Below, one piece after another: positions 34,435 through 43,989 of a stretch of 64,000 nucleotides of DNA. The notes under the pieces were generated by a model that ran no database searches, was not told the DNA's origin, and saw nothing but the letters and a program-made list of their open reading frames with translations. The stretch is from Chryseobacterium glaciei (lineage in GTDB: Bacteria > Bacteroidota > Bacteroidia > Flavobacteriales > Weeksellaceae). The position numbers were made by a program, and so were the translations under genes. The DNA lies in contig NZ_CP015199.1 in assembly GCF_001648155.1 (NCBI RefSeq), forward strand, positions 1,312,501-1,376,500. Reading direction: 5' to 3'. The stretch's first letter is position 1. Each line of letters starts with the position of its first letter.

Positions 34435-36658
34435 TTATTTTAAACAAATAGATAGATCATTGAAGTTGAAAACTTTTCCTTTCTACCGTCAACCCGATTC
34501 CAAGGATTGCGGTCCCACATGTCTTCGTATCGTAAGCAAACATTATGGAAAAAGCATTTCCTTACAGCAAATCCGTAACCTCTCTGAGACTACAAGAGAA
34601 GGTAGTAGCTTATTAGGTCTAAGCGATGCAGCTGAAGACTTAGGTTTTCGCTCATTAGGCGTTCAAATTGATTTTGAAACCCTGGCAGAAGAAGTTCCCT
34701 TTCCATGCATTGTTCACTGGAACAAGAACCATTTTGTTGTCGTTTATAAAATTGATAAAAATAACAAAGTATATATTTCAGATCCAAGTTATGGACTGAT
34801 TACCTATTCCCGAGATGAATTCATCAAACTATGGATCGGCGAAAATGCCAATGAAAAAACAGAAGAAGGTATCGTTCTTATTTTAGAAACCACTCCTGCA
34901 TTTTTTCAAACTGAATTTGACGATAAAGAAAGTAAGGCTAGTTTTACATTCCTATCAAAATATTTATTAAAATATAAATCGTTGGTCGCTCAATTGGCGG
35001 TCGGACTTTTAGCCGGAAGTTTATTATCATTAATTTTTCCTTTTCTTACCCAAAGTATCGTCGATGTCGGAATCCAGAATCAGGATTTAAATTTCATCTA
35101 CGTTGTGTTATTAGCCCAAGTCATGCTTTTCCTTGGCAGGATGGGTATTGAAATGATAAGAAGCTGGATTCTACTCCACCTTTCTGCGAGAATTAATATT
35201 TCTATTATTTCGGATTTCTTTATCAAATTAATGAAGCTTCCCATAAGCTTCTTTGATACCAGAATGACCGGAGATATTATGCAGCGTATCAACGATCACC
35301 ACAGAATAGAACAACTTTTGACAAGTTCATCTCTGAACACTTTATTTTCACTGGTGAATCTTGTTATTTTCAGTATTGTTCTCTTGTTTTATGATTACAG
35401 ACTGTTTGTCGTTTATCTGGTGGGTGCAGTATTGTATATCGGATGGATCACTTTTTTCCTTAATAAAAGAAAAGAACTTGATTATAAAAGATTCTCACAG
35501 GTTTCACAAGAACAAAGTAAAGTGATCGAGCTTATCAACGGAATGCAGGAAATCAAAATGCATAATGCCGAAAAGCAAAAACGCTGGGATTGGGAATTTT
35601 TACAGGTTAAATTATTTAAAATAAGAATTAAATCTTTATCATTAGAACAATGGCAGTCCGTCGGAGGAAATTTCATTAATCAAATGAAAGATATTCTGGT
35701 AAGTTTTCTTTCTGCTAAATTGGTTTTAGAAGGAAATCTTACGTTGGGAATGATGCTTTCCGTTCAGTATATTATTGGACAGCTAAACAGTCCACTTTTA
35801 CAGTTGATTGATTTCATTAAACAATTTCAGGATGCCAAAATTTCCCTTGAGAGATTAGGCGAAATCCATGATAAAGATGATGAGGAAAATAAAGAAGAAC
35901 AATACGTTGCTGAAATCCCGCAAAAAGATATAGAAATTAAAGATATGTCGTTCAGATATATTGGTTCTGATGCTTTTGTTTTTGAAGGGTTAAACTTAAC
36001 TATTCCATATCAAAAAACAACAGCGATTGTTGGAGCCAGCGGAAGCGGAAAAACTACGCTTTTAAAATTATTAATGAAATTTTATGAACCTACTGAAGGT
36101 GATATTAAAATCGGAAATACAAAACTGAAGAATGTTTCTCCAAGATTTTGGAGAGATCAATGCGGTGTGGTAATGCAGGAAGGCTATGTTTTCAATGATA
36201 CTATCGCCAATAATATTGGTGTGGGTGAAGATTATATTGATAAACAAAAGCTAAGAAAAGCCGTAGAAATTGCTAACATTAAAGACTTTATCGAAGGTTT
36301 ACCATTAAGCTACAACACCAAGATCGGAAATGAAGGTTTAGGCGTAAGTGGAGGCCAGAAACAAAGACTTTTCATCGCAAGAGCCGTTTATAAATCTCCG
36401 GAATATATTTTCTTTGATGAAGCAACATCCGCTTTAGATGCCAACAATGAAAAAATCATTATGGAAAATCTGGAGCAATTCTTTAAGGGAAAAACGGCCA
36501 TTGTTATTGCTCACAGACTTTCTACTGTAAAACATGCTGATAAAATCATTGTTTTAGATAAAGGAAATGTTGTGGAAGAAGGAAGTCATACAGAATTAGT
36601 GGCACTAAGAGGCGAATATTACAGACTTGTAAAAAATCAATTAGAACTTGGAAACTAA
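34424..36658 (+). CDS. C39-peptidase-containing ABC exporter (PCAT)
   Basis: 744 aa in three parts. The N-terminal C39 cysteine protease (about 18-140) has DSKDCGPTCLR (Cys29), the His in HWNKNHFVVVY near 100 and the Asp in SDPSYGL. The membrane domain (about 170-450) has six helices. The ATPase has Walker A GASGSGKTT near 538, signature VSGGQKQR near 640 and Walker B YIFFDEATSALD. PCATs cut leaders after Gly-Gly and export the core. The three peptides just upstream are the obvious substrates; the GG-ending graspetide and lanthipeptide precursors may also use it. Confidence 0.93.
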   Translation: MAATYFKQIDRSLKLKTFPFYRQPDSKDCGPTCLRIVSKHYGKSISLQQIRNLSETTREGSSLLGLSDAAEDLGFRSLGVQIDFETLAEEVPFPCIVHWNKNHFVVVYKIDKNNKVYISDPSYGLITYSRDEFIKLWIGENANEKTEEGIVLILETTPAFFQTEFDDKESKASFTFLSKYLLKYKSLVAQLAVGLLAGSLLSLIFPFLTQSIVDVGIQNQDLNFIYVVLLAQVMLFLGRMGIEMIRSWILLHLSARINISIISDFFIKLMKLPISFFDTRMTGDIMQRINDHHRIEQLLTSSSLNTLFSLVNLVIFSIVLLFYDYRLFVVYLVGAVLYIGWITFFLNKRKELDYKRFSQVSQEQSKVIELINGMQEIKMHNAEKQKRWDWEFLQVKLFKIRIKSLSLEQWQSVGGNFINQMKDILVSFLSAKLVLEGNLTLGMMLSVQYIIGQLNSPLLQLIDFIKQFQDAKISLERLGEIHDKDDEENKEEQYVAEIPQKDIEIKDMSFRYIGSDAFVFEGLNLTIPYQKTTAIVGASGSGKTTLLKLLMKFYEPTEGDIKIGNTKLKNVSPRFWRDQCGVVMQEGYVFNDTIANNIGVGEDYIDKQKLRKAVEIANIKDFIEGLPLSYNTKIGNEGLGVSGGQKQRLFIARAVYKSPEYIFFDEATSALDANNEKIIMENLEQFFKGKTAIVIAHRLSTVKHADKIIVLDKGNVVEEGSHTELVALRGEYYRLVKNQLELGN

Positions 36659-37952
36659 CAAAGATATTTTAGATAACATAGAATTACGTTCTGAAAGTGT
36701 TCAGGACATTCTTACACAACCGCCCCACTGGATGATCCGTTGGGGAAATACCATTATTTTTATTATACTTCTGCTTATTTTAGGAATGAGCTATATAATT
36801 AAATATCCGGAATTTATCCCTGCACCTATTGTTGTTACCTCACAAAATCCTCCTGAAAAATTAGAAGCAAGAATCAGTTCTAAAATTGAAAAAATATTCA
36901 TTAAAGACCATCAGGAAGTTAAAAAAAATCAGGTCTTAATGGTAATGCAGTCTGCTGCTAATTATAACGATATTTTAGAGCTTAAAAAGCTGGTAGATTC
37001 TATTTCTCCTAATCAGCTAGGTTCATTTCCGGTTCATCAGAGTTCACATTTTAAATTGGGCGAATTACAGGGTGATTATAATAATTTTGCCAAAGCTTTT
37101 CAGGATGAAGAACTTTTTACAAGACTACAACCTTATGCTCCGGAAAGTTTAGCTGCCAATCAAAGCCTTTCTGAATATAGAATGAGAATCTTAACGATGA
37201 AGCAACAAAAAAGCCTTGAGCAGGCAAAGTATGAGATTACAAAGAAAAGCTATCAACGTTCACAGGAGTTATTCAATCAAGGAGTCATTGCTGCAATGGA
37301 ACTTGAGAATGAAAAAATCAAATACCTACAAGCTCAACAAAATTTAGAAAACATCAATATTTCATTATCGCAAATGGAAGAAAGTATTTCTAATCTTAAT
37401 AGAACAAAAAGTGGAACTGTTATTAATACCGAAAAAGATAAAATCACATACTCTTCACAAACATTGCAGTTATTTGAGCAATTAAGAAAATCGTTGAAGC
37501 AATGGGAACAGAACTATCTGGTCATTTCATCAACAGATGGTGTCGCCAGTTTTCAGCAGTTTTTTGGCGAAAATCAGTTCGTAAAAACCGGAGATGCTAT
37601 TTTATCCATTCTTCCTAAAAACAAGGATAAATTAGTAGGCAGAATGTCTGTACCGGCGATAAACTCTGGGAAGATAACTCCAGGAGAAAAAGTTTTAATT
37701 AAACTTGACAATTACCGCTTCCAGGAATATGGAATTGTAGAAGGTAGAGTTCAAAATATTTCTCTTTCTTCAGATGATAAAGGAAATTATTACGTAGACG
37801 TTATTCTTCCGAAAGGATTAAAGACAAGTTATAATAAAACATTAGTTTTTGATAAAGAGCTTAGAGGAAGTGCCGAAATTGTAACTCAGGATTTAAGACT
37901 TATCGAGAGGTTCTTCTACCAAATTAGAAAATTATTGGGATATCAAAGTTGA
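36648..37952 (+). CDS. HlyD-family periplasmic adaptor (membrane fusion protein)
   Basis: 434 aa. One N-terminal membrane helix (about 32-52, IIFIILLLILGMSYII) is followed by a lipoyl/barrel-sandwich half motif, a long helical hairpin (about 180-270, with QAKYEITKKSYQRSQELFNQ) and the second half motif plus beta barrel (about 290-415). It links the PCAT exporter to an outer-membrane channel, as HlyD does in type I secretion. No TolC gene is nearby. The start is a TTG overlapping the exporter by 11 nt; no better start precedes the membrane helix. Confidence 0.9.
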   Translation: METNKDILDNIELRSESVQDILTQPPHWMIRWGNTIIFIILLLILGMSYIIKYPEFIPAPIVVTSQNPPEKLEARISSKIEKIFIKDHQEVKKNQVLMVMQSAANYNDILELKKLVDSISPNQLGSFPVHQSSHFKLGELQGDYNNFAKAFQDEELFTRLQPYAPESLAANQSLSEYRMRILTMKQQKSLEQAKYEITKKSYQRSQELFNQGVIAAMELENEKIKYLQAQQNLENINISLSQMEESISNLNRTKSGTVINTEKDKITYSSQTLQLFEQLRKSLKQWEQNYLVISSTDGVASFQQFFGENQFVKTGDAILSILPKNKDKLVGRMSVPAINSGKITPGEKVLIKLDNYRFQEYGIVEGRVQNISLSSDDKGNYYVDVILPKGLKTSYNKTLVFDKELRGSAEIVTQDLRLIERFFYQIRKLLGYQS

Positions 37953-37975
37953 TATTCTTTACATATAGAAAAGCA

Positions 37976-38004
37976 AAAAACCGCAACTTAATGTTGCGGT
38001 TTTT
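37976..38004 (+). terminator. terminator after the exporter operon
   Basis: AAAACCGCAAC and GTTGCGGTTTT form an 11-bp stem with a TTAAT loop and a following TTTT run, just upstream of the oppositely oriented tRNA-Met. Confidence 0.85.
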
Positions 38005-38014
38005 CTCGCTATTG

Positions 38015-38088
38015 TAGCGAAGACGGGAATTGAACCCGTGACCTCAGGGTTATGAATCCTGCGCTCTAACCAACTGAGCTACCTCGCC
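38015..38088 (-). tRNA. tRNA-Met (CAT), elongator type
   Basis: A 74-nt cloverleaf on the minus strand. Acceptor arms GGCGAGG and CTTCGCT pair with G-U pairs, the T arm is ACGGG-TTCAATT-CCCGT, and the anticodon loop TTCATAA gives CAT. A lysidine-modified tRNA-Ile2 also has CAT and cannot be strictly excluded, but the anticodon stem resembles elongator Met. Confidence 0.92.
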
Positions 38089-38132
38089 GTTTTGGTGGTG
38101 CAAATATAGAAAATATTTACTTACCACCAAAA

Positions 38133-39419
38133 TTATTTTATCTTAAAATATTCCAAAACATCACCTACATGTTCGGGTTTGCTGATTATCTTATTGTTAG
38201 CATCTAAAATAAAATAAGTCGGAGTTGCATGAACATTGTAAGTATCTACATAACTACTGTTCCATCCCTTTAATTCGGAATCATTGATCCATGGGAATAC
38301 ACTTATTTTTTTGCTGTATGAGTCTTTATCCGTATCCAGAGAAAGTCCTACAACCTGAATATTTTTAGCTTTCAAATCATTGTATTTTTCCAATAGTTTT
38401 GGAAGTTCGCTTTCACAGTGTGAACAAGTAGACGACCAGAAAACAATCACTTTTTTATCTGCTTTTACATCATATAATGACTTTGCAGTTGTATTTAAAG
38501 GAGACTGGAATTTATTGTTAGGAAAAGTCGCTCCCATCTCAACATTTGTATTCGATTTAATCGTTGAAGCTAACCTATCATTGATTGTACATTTAAGATT
38601 TTTAGCAAGACCAAGATATTTATCTTTGAATTCATTCATATCATATACATCAAAGATGTCGATTAATTCAGATAAAACAGTCTGCCCACGCGGAGTTTCT
38701 ACCTTTAAAGTATCTAAAAGCTTGTCAACAGAAGCACCAACATTCGTGTTCCCTCCGGTATTCAGATAAGCAACAAGTATAGGTCTTAATAATGATGATG
38801 TTTCAAGAAGATCATTAGATTTATCTAGGAAGTTAACGATATCGTCCTGAGTAACTTTTTTAGCGCTATCAGCCGATAAGAATTTGCTGTAATTAGTATT
38901 ATAATAATAGATGAAAGGATGTTGAGCTTGATCAACAGAATTAATACCTCCAGAAAGTCTGCTTATCTCAGTTTTTAAAGCTTTCCCGAAATCAGTATTA
39001 TCTTTATAATATTCTTTAATTTGAGCTAAAGCTGGTAAAATCAATTCTTTTTTCTGAGATCCTTCCTGTAACTTACTCATTAAATCATTAGACTCATCCT
39101 GATAAACAATATTCTTAACTTTATTATCCTGAGTTTCTAACTTTATGCTTACATTTTTATTTTCTGAAATAAAACTAATCGAATTATTAGTATTCGGAAA
39201 GTAGATTTTCATCATACCCGAATAATTTTTAGGATATTTAAAAGTCCAAGTATTGTTTTTAACCTGCTCTTTGGATGCAATAATATCTTTCGAGCCGTTT
39301 AAAGTATATAGAATAGCGTCTTGTTCTTTAAAATCTGCAGGCGTCTGTACTGTAACAGTGAATTGAGCATGTAAAGAAAATGCAGATAATACTGCTGATA
39401 GTATGTAAATCTTTTTCAT
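38133..39419 (-). CDS. TlpA-like thioredoxin-family protein, exported
   Basis: 428 aa. A signal peptide (1-18, ending LHAQ) is followed by a beta-rich N-terminal domain (about 20-115) and a helical middle (120-285), as in Bacteroidota TlpA/ResA proteins. The C-terminal thioredoxin domain (about 295-428) has FWSSTCSHCESELPKL with the CSHC redox site near 337, then GLSLDTD and the cis-Pro in ATPTYFIL. It probably reduces or isomerises periplasmic disulfides. It is alone between tRNA-Met and a terminator. Confidence 0.88.
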   Translation of the reverse strand: MKKIYILSAVLSAFSLHAQFTVTVQTPADFKEQDAILYTLNGSKDIIASKEQVKNNTWTFKYPKNYSGMMKIYFPNTNNSISFISENKNVSIKLETQDNKVKNIVYQDESNDLMSKLQEGSQKKELILPALAQIKEYYKDNTDFGKALKTEISRLSGGINSVDQAQHPFIYYYNTNYSKFLSADSAKKVTQDDIVNFLDKSNDLLETSSLLRPILVAYLNTGGNTNVGASVDKLLDTLKVETPRGQTVLSELIDIFDVYDMNEFKDKYLGLAKNLKCTINDRLASTIKSNTNVEMGATFPNNKFQSPLNTTAKSLYDVKADKKVIVFWSSTCSHCESELPKLLEKYNDLKAKNIQVVGLSLDTDKDSYSKKISVFPWINDSELKGWNSSYVDTYNVHATPTYFILDANNKIISKPEHVGDVLEYFKIK

Positions 39420-39436
39420 AATGTAAAAATAAAAAA

Positions 39437-39460
39437 ACTCTCTGATTAATCAGAGAGTTT
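39437..39460 (-). terminator. terminator after the 70-aa protein gene
   Basis: AACTCTCTGATTAATCAGAGAGTT is a perfect palindrome in the gap between two minus-strand genes, with T-rich sequence after it. Confidence 0.75.
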
Positions 39461-39479
39461 AAAATATTTTAATAAAATT

Positions 39480-39692
39480 TTATATTTTTTGACCTTTATA
39501 TCTTTTAGTATAAAATGCAATAAACATGATTGCAATAGCACCTAAAGCATAAACATACATATCAATTGGTGAGGAAACCCCCGGACCAACTCCTTGTACA
39601 GTTGGATCATCTACAACAATTGTTTTCTGTGCATGCCCCATAAATGCAATTAAAAGAAAAAAAGTACCTACTAGTTTATTTATAGTTTTCAT
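39480..39692 (-). CDS. small signal-peptide protein with a C-terminal membrane anchor
   Basis: 70 aa. A signal peptide (1-21, ending GHAQ) is followed by a short acidic Gly/Pro linker and a membrane helix (about 45-63, YVYALGAIAIMFIAFYTKR) with a basic tail. SPIDMYVYALG before the helix recalls small flavobacterial anchor proteins found next to T9SS surface-protein genes. The function is unknown. It follows the T9SS gene by 5 nt and is surely cotranscribed with it. Confidence 0.7.
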   Translation of the reverse strand: MKTINKLVGTFFLLIAFMGHAQKTIVVDDPTVQGVGPGVSSPIDMYVYALGAIAIMFIAFYTKRYKGQKI

Positions 39693-39697
39693 ATATT

Positions 39698-41659
39698 TTA
39701 TTTTAAGATTTTGGTATTAACAGTTTCTCCCTTATCTGAAACAATTTTTACAACGTAAGAATTTTTAATAGAGTTATCTAATTCAATTACAAAATCTGTA
39801 GAAGTATTTACTGCTTTTTTAGAGATTACCAGTTTACCACTCATATCATAAACTTCAATATCTGCTTTTTTCCAATTTGGATCAAATCTAACAATATAGT
39901 TAGTAATTGCCGGGTTATAAACAACCATTGTTCTTGAAGACTTAACAGGATTCTGAGTTGCTAAGACATCACGATTAGGCTCTCCATAATATAAATCATA
40001 TGGCGAAGCATTAGTAGTAACAGGAATTGTTTCCCCTTGTTTAGCCTGCATTACACTTCCGTTTGGAGCTTTGTAATAGAAGCCAACACCTGTTGAAAGT
40101 TGGTGTGCACCGCTAGCAACTAATTCTGCATTTTCTCTGATCTCAAATTTATAAGACTTAATTTGAGAACTGTAATTCATCAAACTAACGTTCTTACCTT
40201 TAAAGTCATTTTCATTAGCTTCGTTGATATATAACCAATAGTTAGAACTAAAGTTTGGATCAATACCTCCTGCTGGAGCCTCTTCAAAAGTACCTAAAAG
40301 ATTTGCTGTACTAGCCGTATATTGAGTCTTCTGAGCTGAAGTATTTCCTGTAGTACCGTTTGGATAAACAACATAATATGTTCTGTCCAATTCTTTACCG
40401 TTAATATCAAGAGCGATAACTCCTAATTGCTTAACAGTTCCTGTTGCTCCATTTTTAGCAGCAGTAACACTATAAGCAGTACCTGATGATCTACCTAGAT
40501 AATTAAATCTTCTTAAATTACCAAAGTTAAGAACATCATTATTAGCATTATTATTAAGCTTAATAGTAAATGCTCCAAATGGTCTAACCATTGTAGATGA
40601 AACGTCTCCTGTAGGAACTCCAGCATTAAACGTAACTACTTTATAAGCTGCAGCTGTACTTCCTGTACCTGTATACTGAACTCCAGTTGCTTCAGTTCTT
40701 ACACCATAAATATTACTTAGATTCACACCATCACCACTAGCTTCAGCTATTCCGATGTTTGTTAAATCTAAATTAGTAAGATATGGGTTAGCAAATTGGT
40801 ACATATTTTTTCCATAGTTACCTTGCCATTTACCCGAAGCGCCGTTAAACTCATCTTCAACATATGTATTATATGCTTCATTAAAAGCATTATGACCCTG
40901 TCCGAGATTACCAAAGTTAACGTTGGCACCAGCTCCATTCAATGTAGGCGAAGCAACAGGACCAGAGCCGTCATCAGCAAGAGGAACACCTTTAATCGTT
41001 CTTGTAACAGTAAGGTCAAGCCCTTGTCCTCCGATCATATAATAAGCAAATCCTTGAGCCGCACCTCCAAATTTATGAAGGGTAAGATTAGCAAAATGAT
41101 TAGCATCTACTAGATTGTTTCTCCAAAATAGAACATCATTTTTAGAACCTCTTACAGCGCTAAATGTTTTTCCAACCTCAGTCCCTAAAGAAGCAACAGA
41201 CTTTTGAAAGAATGGCATACCCATTTGTTGGTAATCTCCATGTTTTATCTGTCTCATTTCTTCATCAACAATACCTGTAATATTACCTTGTGGAAGACCA
41301 GTAATATATAGCTGTCCATAAGTATAATTAGGGTTTGCAGGATCTAGAGAAGCTGGCTGATCATAAGCAGCTGCCTCATTTAATTTGTTAACAAAATTAG
41401 AAGTTGTGGAACCTTCTGGCTTGTCTGAACCGCCAGTTGTAATAGTCTTAAAGGAATCTGTAGCTGTTCCGCTAACCATAAAGTTACCGTGATTTTCAAC
41501 AACTCCATTTCCTCTCATTTGTACGCCTCCACCAGAATAAACCAGTGTACCTTTACTCACGTACGTAGTAGCAGTGTCATCTACGTGTAATAGTACATTC
41601 TGCGCCTGAACAGAACTAACTGCTGCTAATAAACCAATAGCAAATAAACTTTTTCTCAT
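39698..41659 (-). CDS. T9SS type A sorting-domain surface protein
   Basis: 653 aa. A signal peptide (1-19, ending SVQAQ) opens a long Gly/Asn/Thr-rich beta region with no enzyme motif I recognise. The C-terminal ~80 residues are a type A T9SS sorting domain (VVYNPAITNYIVRFD, then IEVYDMSGKLVISKKAV and VVKIVSDKGETVNTKILK). The protein is therefore exported through SprA and attached or released at the cell surface. Probably structural or adhesive; that is a guess from composition. A partner membrane protein follows it. Confidence 0.87.
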   Translation of the reverse strand: MRKSLFAIGLLAAVSSVQAQNVLLHVDDTATTYVSKGTLVYSGGGVQMRGNGVVENHGNFMVSGTATDSFKTITTGGSDKPEGSTTSNFVNKLNEAAAYDQPASLDPANPNYTYGQLYITGLPQGNITGIVDEEMRQIKHGDYQQMGMPFFQKSVASLGTEVGKTFSAVRGSKNDVLFWRNNLVDANHFANLTLHKFGGAAQGFAYYMIGGQGLDLTVTRTIKGVPLADDGSGPVASPTLNGAGANVNFGNLGQGHNAFNEAYNTYVEDEFNGASGKWQGNYGKNMYQFANPYLTNLDLTNIGIAEASGDGVNLSNIYGVRTEATGVQYTGTGSTAAAYKVVTFNAGVPTGDVSSTMVRPFGAFTIKLNNNANNDVLNFGNLRRFNYLGRSSGTAYSVTAAKNGATGTVKQLGVIALDINGKELDRTYYVVYPNGTTGNTSAQKTQYTASTANLLGTFEEAPAGGIDPNFSSNYWLYINEANENDFKGKNVSLMNYSSQIKSYKFEIRENAELVASGAHQLSTGVGFYYKAPNGSVMQAKQGETIPVTTNASPYDLYYGEPNRDVLATQNPVKSSRTMVVYNPAITNYIVRFDPNWKKADIEVYDMSGKLVISKKAVNTSTDFVIELDNSIKNSYVVKIVSDKGETVNTKILK

Positions 41660-41698
41660 TGTATATAATTATTTGTGTGTTAATACAATCTTCACCCG

Positions 41699-41706
41699 CA
41701 AAGGTA
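41699..41706 (-). promoter_or_regulatory. -7 element of the T9SS surface-protein promoter
   Basis: TACCTTTG on the minus strand is a full TAnnTTTG match 39 nt upstream of the ATG. The -33 region is a T tract without a clear TTTG. Confidence 0.5.
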
Positions 41707-41736
41707 AGATTTTTTTTTCAAGGAAAAAAATATATT

Positions 41737-42924
41737 TTATTTATTAACAAAAATATTATCTTCGGTTAATACTATTTCTTTCTCCTCTCCTATTGAAAAC
41801 ATATAGTCTTCAAGTACTTTCTCAGTGGTTCCTCTAAGCCCTCTGGCTCCCAAACCTTTCTCCATAGTTTCTTCTACAATCTTATCAATTGCACCGTCTG
41901 TGAATACTAAATTCGTGCCATCCATTTTAAAAAGCTCCACAAATTGATTCACAATTGAATTTTTTGGCTCTTTCATGATACGAACCATTACTTCTTTCGT
42001 GAGTTTATCGAGATAAGTAATGATTGGAAATCTGCCCAAAAGTTCGGGAATTAATCCGAAAGTACGAAGATCGATTGCATTAATATTTGTTAATACATAA
42101 TCATCTTCATCTACTTTATTGATCTTTTCTGAGCTGAAACCTATTGCCTGCTTATTCATTCTTCTTTCGATAATCTCCTTGATCCCGTCAAAAGCTCCAC
42201 CGGCAATAAATAAAATATTTTGAGTATTTACCTGAATATATTTTTGGTCCGGATGTTTTCTTCCTCCCTGAGGTGGAACGTTCACAATACTTCCTTCCAA
42301 TAATTTTAATAAACCTTGCTGAACACCTTCCCCGGAAACGTCTCTTGTCAAACTCGGGTTATCAGATTTTCTTGCAATTTTATCAATTTCATCAATAAAT
42401 ACAATTCCTTTTTCTGCTTTTTCAACGTCATAATCGGCAACCATTAAAAGTCTAGACAAAATACTTTCAACATCTTCTCCTACATAACCTGCTTCTGTTA
42501 AAATCGTTGCATCTACGATACAAAACGGAACATTCAACTCTCTGGCAATAGTTTTAGCCAATAAAGTTTTTCCTGTACCCGTTTCACCGATCATGATGAT
42601 GTTTGATTTCTCCAACTCCACTTCTCTGTTTTCGTTTTGAGCGTGAAGTAGTCTTTTATAATGATTGTAAACGGCAATCGACAATTGCTTTTTTGCCTGA
42701 TCTTGTCCAATTACATATTGATTAAGAAATTCTTTGATCTCTTTAGGCTTTTTCAGTTCGTCAATATTTTCTGCAGGAGACTGTTCTGTTTTAGAACCGC
42801 CATCCTTTACAATTAAATGAGCCTGTTCTATACAATTTTCGCAAATAAAACCGTTCTGACCAGAAATAAGCATTTGAACTTCACTTCTTTTTCTGCCGCA
42901 GAAAGAACACTGGTTTGAATTCAT
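41737..42924 (-). CDS. clpX: ATP-dependent Clp protease ATP-binding subunit ClpX
   Basis: 395 aa, normal for ClpX. The N-terminal zinc-binding domain has Cys6, Cys9, Cys28 and Cys31. The AAA+ core has Walker A GETGTGKTLLAKT near 114, Walker B GIVFIDEIDKIA near 173, and the RDVSGEGVQQGLLKLLEG segment, then the GYVGEDVES pore loop region. It unfolds proteins for ClpP. No clpP gene is adjacent in this window. Confidence 0.97.
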   Translation of the reverse strand: MNSNQCSFCGRKRSEVQMLISGQNGFICENCIEQAHLIVKDGGSKTEQSPAENIDELKKPKEIKEFLNQYVIGQDQAKKQLSIAVYNHYKRLLHAQNENREVELEKSNIIMIGETGTGKTLLAKTIARELNVPFCIVDATILTEAGYVGEDVESILSRLLMVADYDVEKAEKGIVFIDEIDKIARKSDNPSLTRDVSGEGVQQGLLKLLEGSIVNVPPQGGRKHPDQKYIQVNTQNILFIAGGAFDGIKEIIERRMNKQAIGFSSEKINKVDEDDYVLTNINAIDLRTFGLIPELLGRFPIITYLDKLTKEVMVRIMKEPKNSIVNQFVELFKMDGTNLVFTDGAIDKIVEETMEKGLGARGLRGTTEKVLEDYMFSIGEEKEIVLTEDNIFVNK

Positions 42925-42988
42925 CTTATACTATTATATATGTTAAAGAAAATCGTAAAAAATTTCTTCTTTACGATCTCCTTATTTT

Positions 42989-43378
42989 TTAAGAATTAAT
43001 AATTGAGTTTTGAATCTCGGTATATTCTTCGTTAGTTAATTTTAATCTCTCATTTTTAAAATTCATTTCCTCCACTTTATTTAAAGGAATTAAATGAATA
43101 TGTGCATGAGGAACTTCTAATCCTACAACTGCAACCCCTACTCTTACGCAAGGAATAGCATTTTTAACTTTCTTGGCAACTTCCTGAGCAAAACCCCAAA
43201 GATTTTTATACTCTTCGCTGTCCAAGTCAAAAATAAGGTCAACTTCTTTTTTAGGAACTACCAAAGTATGTCCTTTCACCAATGGCATTGCATCTAAGAA
43301 AGCAACAAAATCTTCATTTTCCGCAATTTTATATGATAGAATCTCGCCATTAATGATTTTTGTGAATATTGTACTCAT
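42989..43378 (-). CDS. HIT family protein (histidine-triad nucleotide hydrolase)
   Basis: 129 aa with the histidine triad HAHIHLIPL (H91-x-H93-x-H95 region) near the C terminus and the N-terminal IFTKIINGEILSYKIAE typical of Hint-branch proteins, which hydrolyse adenosine phosphoramidates. It lies 31 nt downstream of greA on the same strand, a common flavobacterial pairing. Confidence 0.93.
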   Translation of the reverse strand: MSTIFTKIINGEILSYKIAENEDFVAFLDAMPLVKGHTLVVPKKEVDLIFDLDSEEYKNLWGFAQEVAKKVKNAIPCVRVGVAVVGLEVPHAHIHLIPLNKVEEMNFKNERLKLTNEEYTEIQNSIINS

Positions 43379-43409
43379 TCTTACTAGAAATTAGATGTTA
43401 GAATTTAGT

Positions 43410-43880
43410 TTATAAAGTAATTTCCAGAACTTCGAAAGACAATTTGTTTCCGTTTGGTAAAGTAATTTCTGCAGTGTCACCAATTACTTTTCCTAGCAAA
43501 CCTTTAGCGATCGGAGTATTTACTGAGATCTTTCCGGTTTTTAAGTCACTTTCGTTATCTGGTACCAATTTAAAAGTCTGCTCCAGGTTTGTTGCATTAT
43601 TTTTAAGTCTCACTGTTGTTAAAATTGAAACTTTTGAAGTATCTAATAGGCTTTCATCTATAATTTTTGAAGAAGAAACAACGTCTTTAAGTTTAGAAAT
43701 TCTCATTTCCAACATACCTTGTGCTTCTTTAGCAGCATCATATTCCGCATTTTCCGACAAATCTCCTTTGTCTCTGGCTTCTGCAATCTGCTGAGTAATT
43801 TTTGGTCTCTCTACAGTTTCTAACTGTTCCAGCTCAGCTTTCATTTTCTCTAAACCCTCCTTTGTTACATAGCTTGCCAT
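43410..43880 (-). CDS. greA: transcription elongation factor GreA
   Basis: 156 aa from the ATG at 43880. The longer frame from a TTG at 43889 adds only MKI and is unlikely. The N-terminal coiled coil has TKEGLEKMKAELEQLE and the tip acidic pair in GDLSENAEYDAAKEAQ, which reaches into the RNA polymerase channel to trigger transcript cleavage. The C-terminal FKBP-like domain ends GNKLSFEVLEI. Adjacent to the HIT gene. Confidence 0.97.
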   Translation of the reverse strand: MASYVTKEGLEKMKAELEQLETVERPKITQQIAEARDKGDLSENAEYDAAKEAQGMLEMRISKLKDVVSSSKIIDESLLDTSKVSILTTVRLKNNATNLEQTFKLVPDNESDLKTGKISVNTPIAKGLLGKVIGDTAEITLPNGNKLSFEVLEITL

Positions 43881-43989
43881 AATTTTCAAAATTTAGTTTT
43901 AGTATAAAAAAATAATCCGACATTTGCCGGACAATGTTTTGTTGTAATAATCGTTTAAGTTTTACAAATATATAAAAATTTAAATTGAA

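Noticed and set aside
38015..38088. tRNA-Met as integration site of the peptide region
   Set aside because: I looked for a repeat of its 3' end near 20.3-20.7 kb and saw none, and no integrase gene is present.
43444..43794. 116-aa plus-strand frame opposite greA
   Set aside because: It is antisense to a clear GreA and has no start context or family signal.
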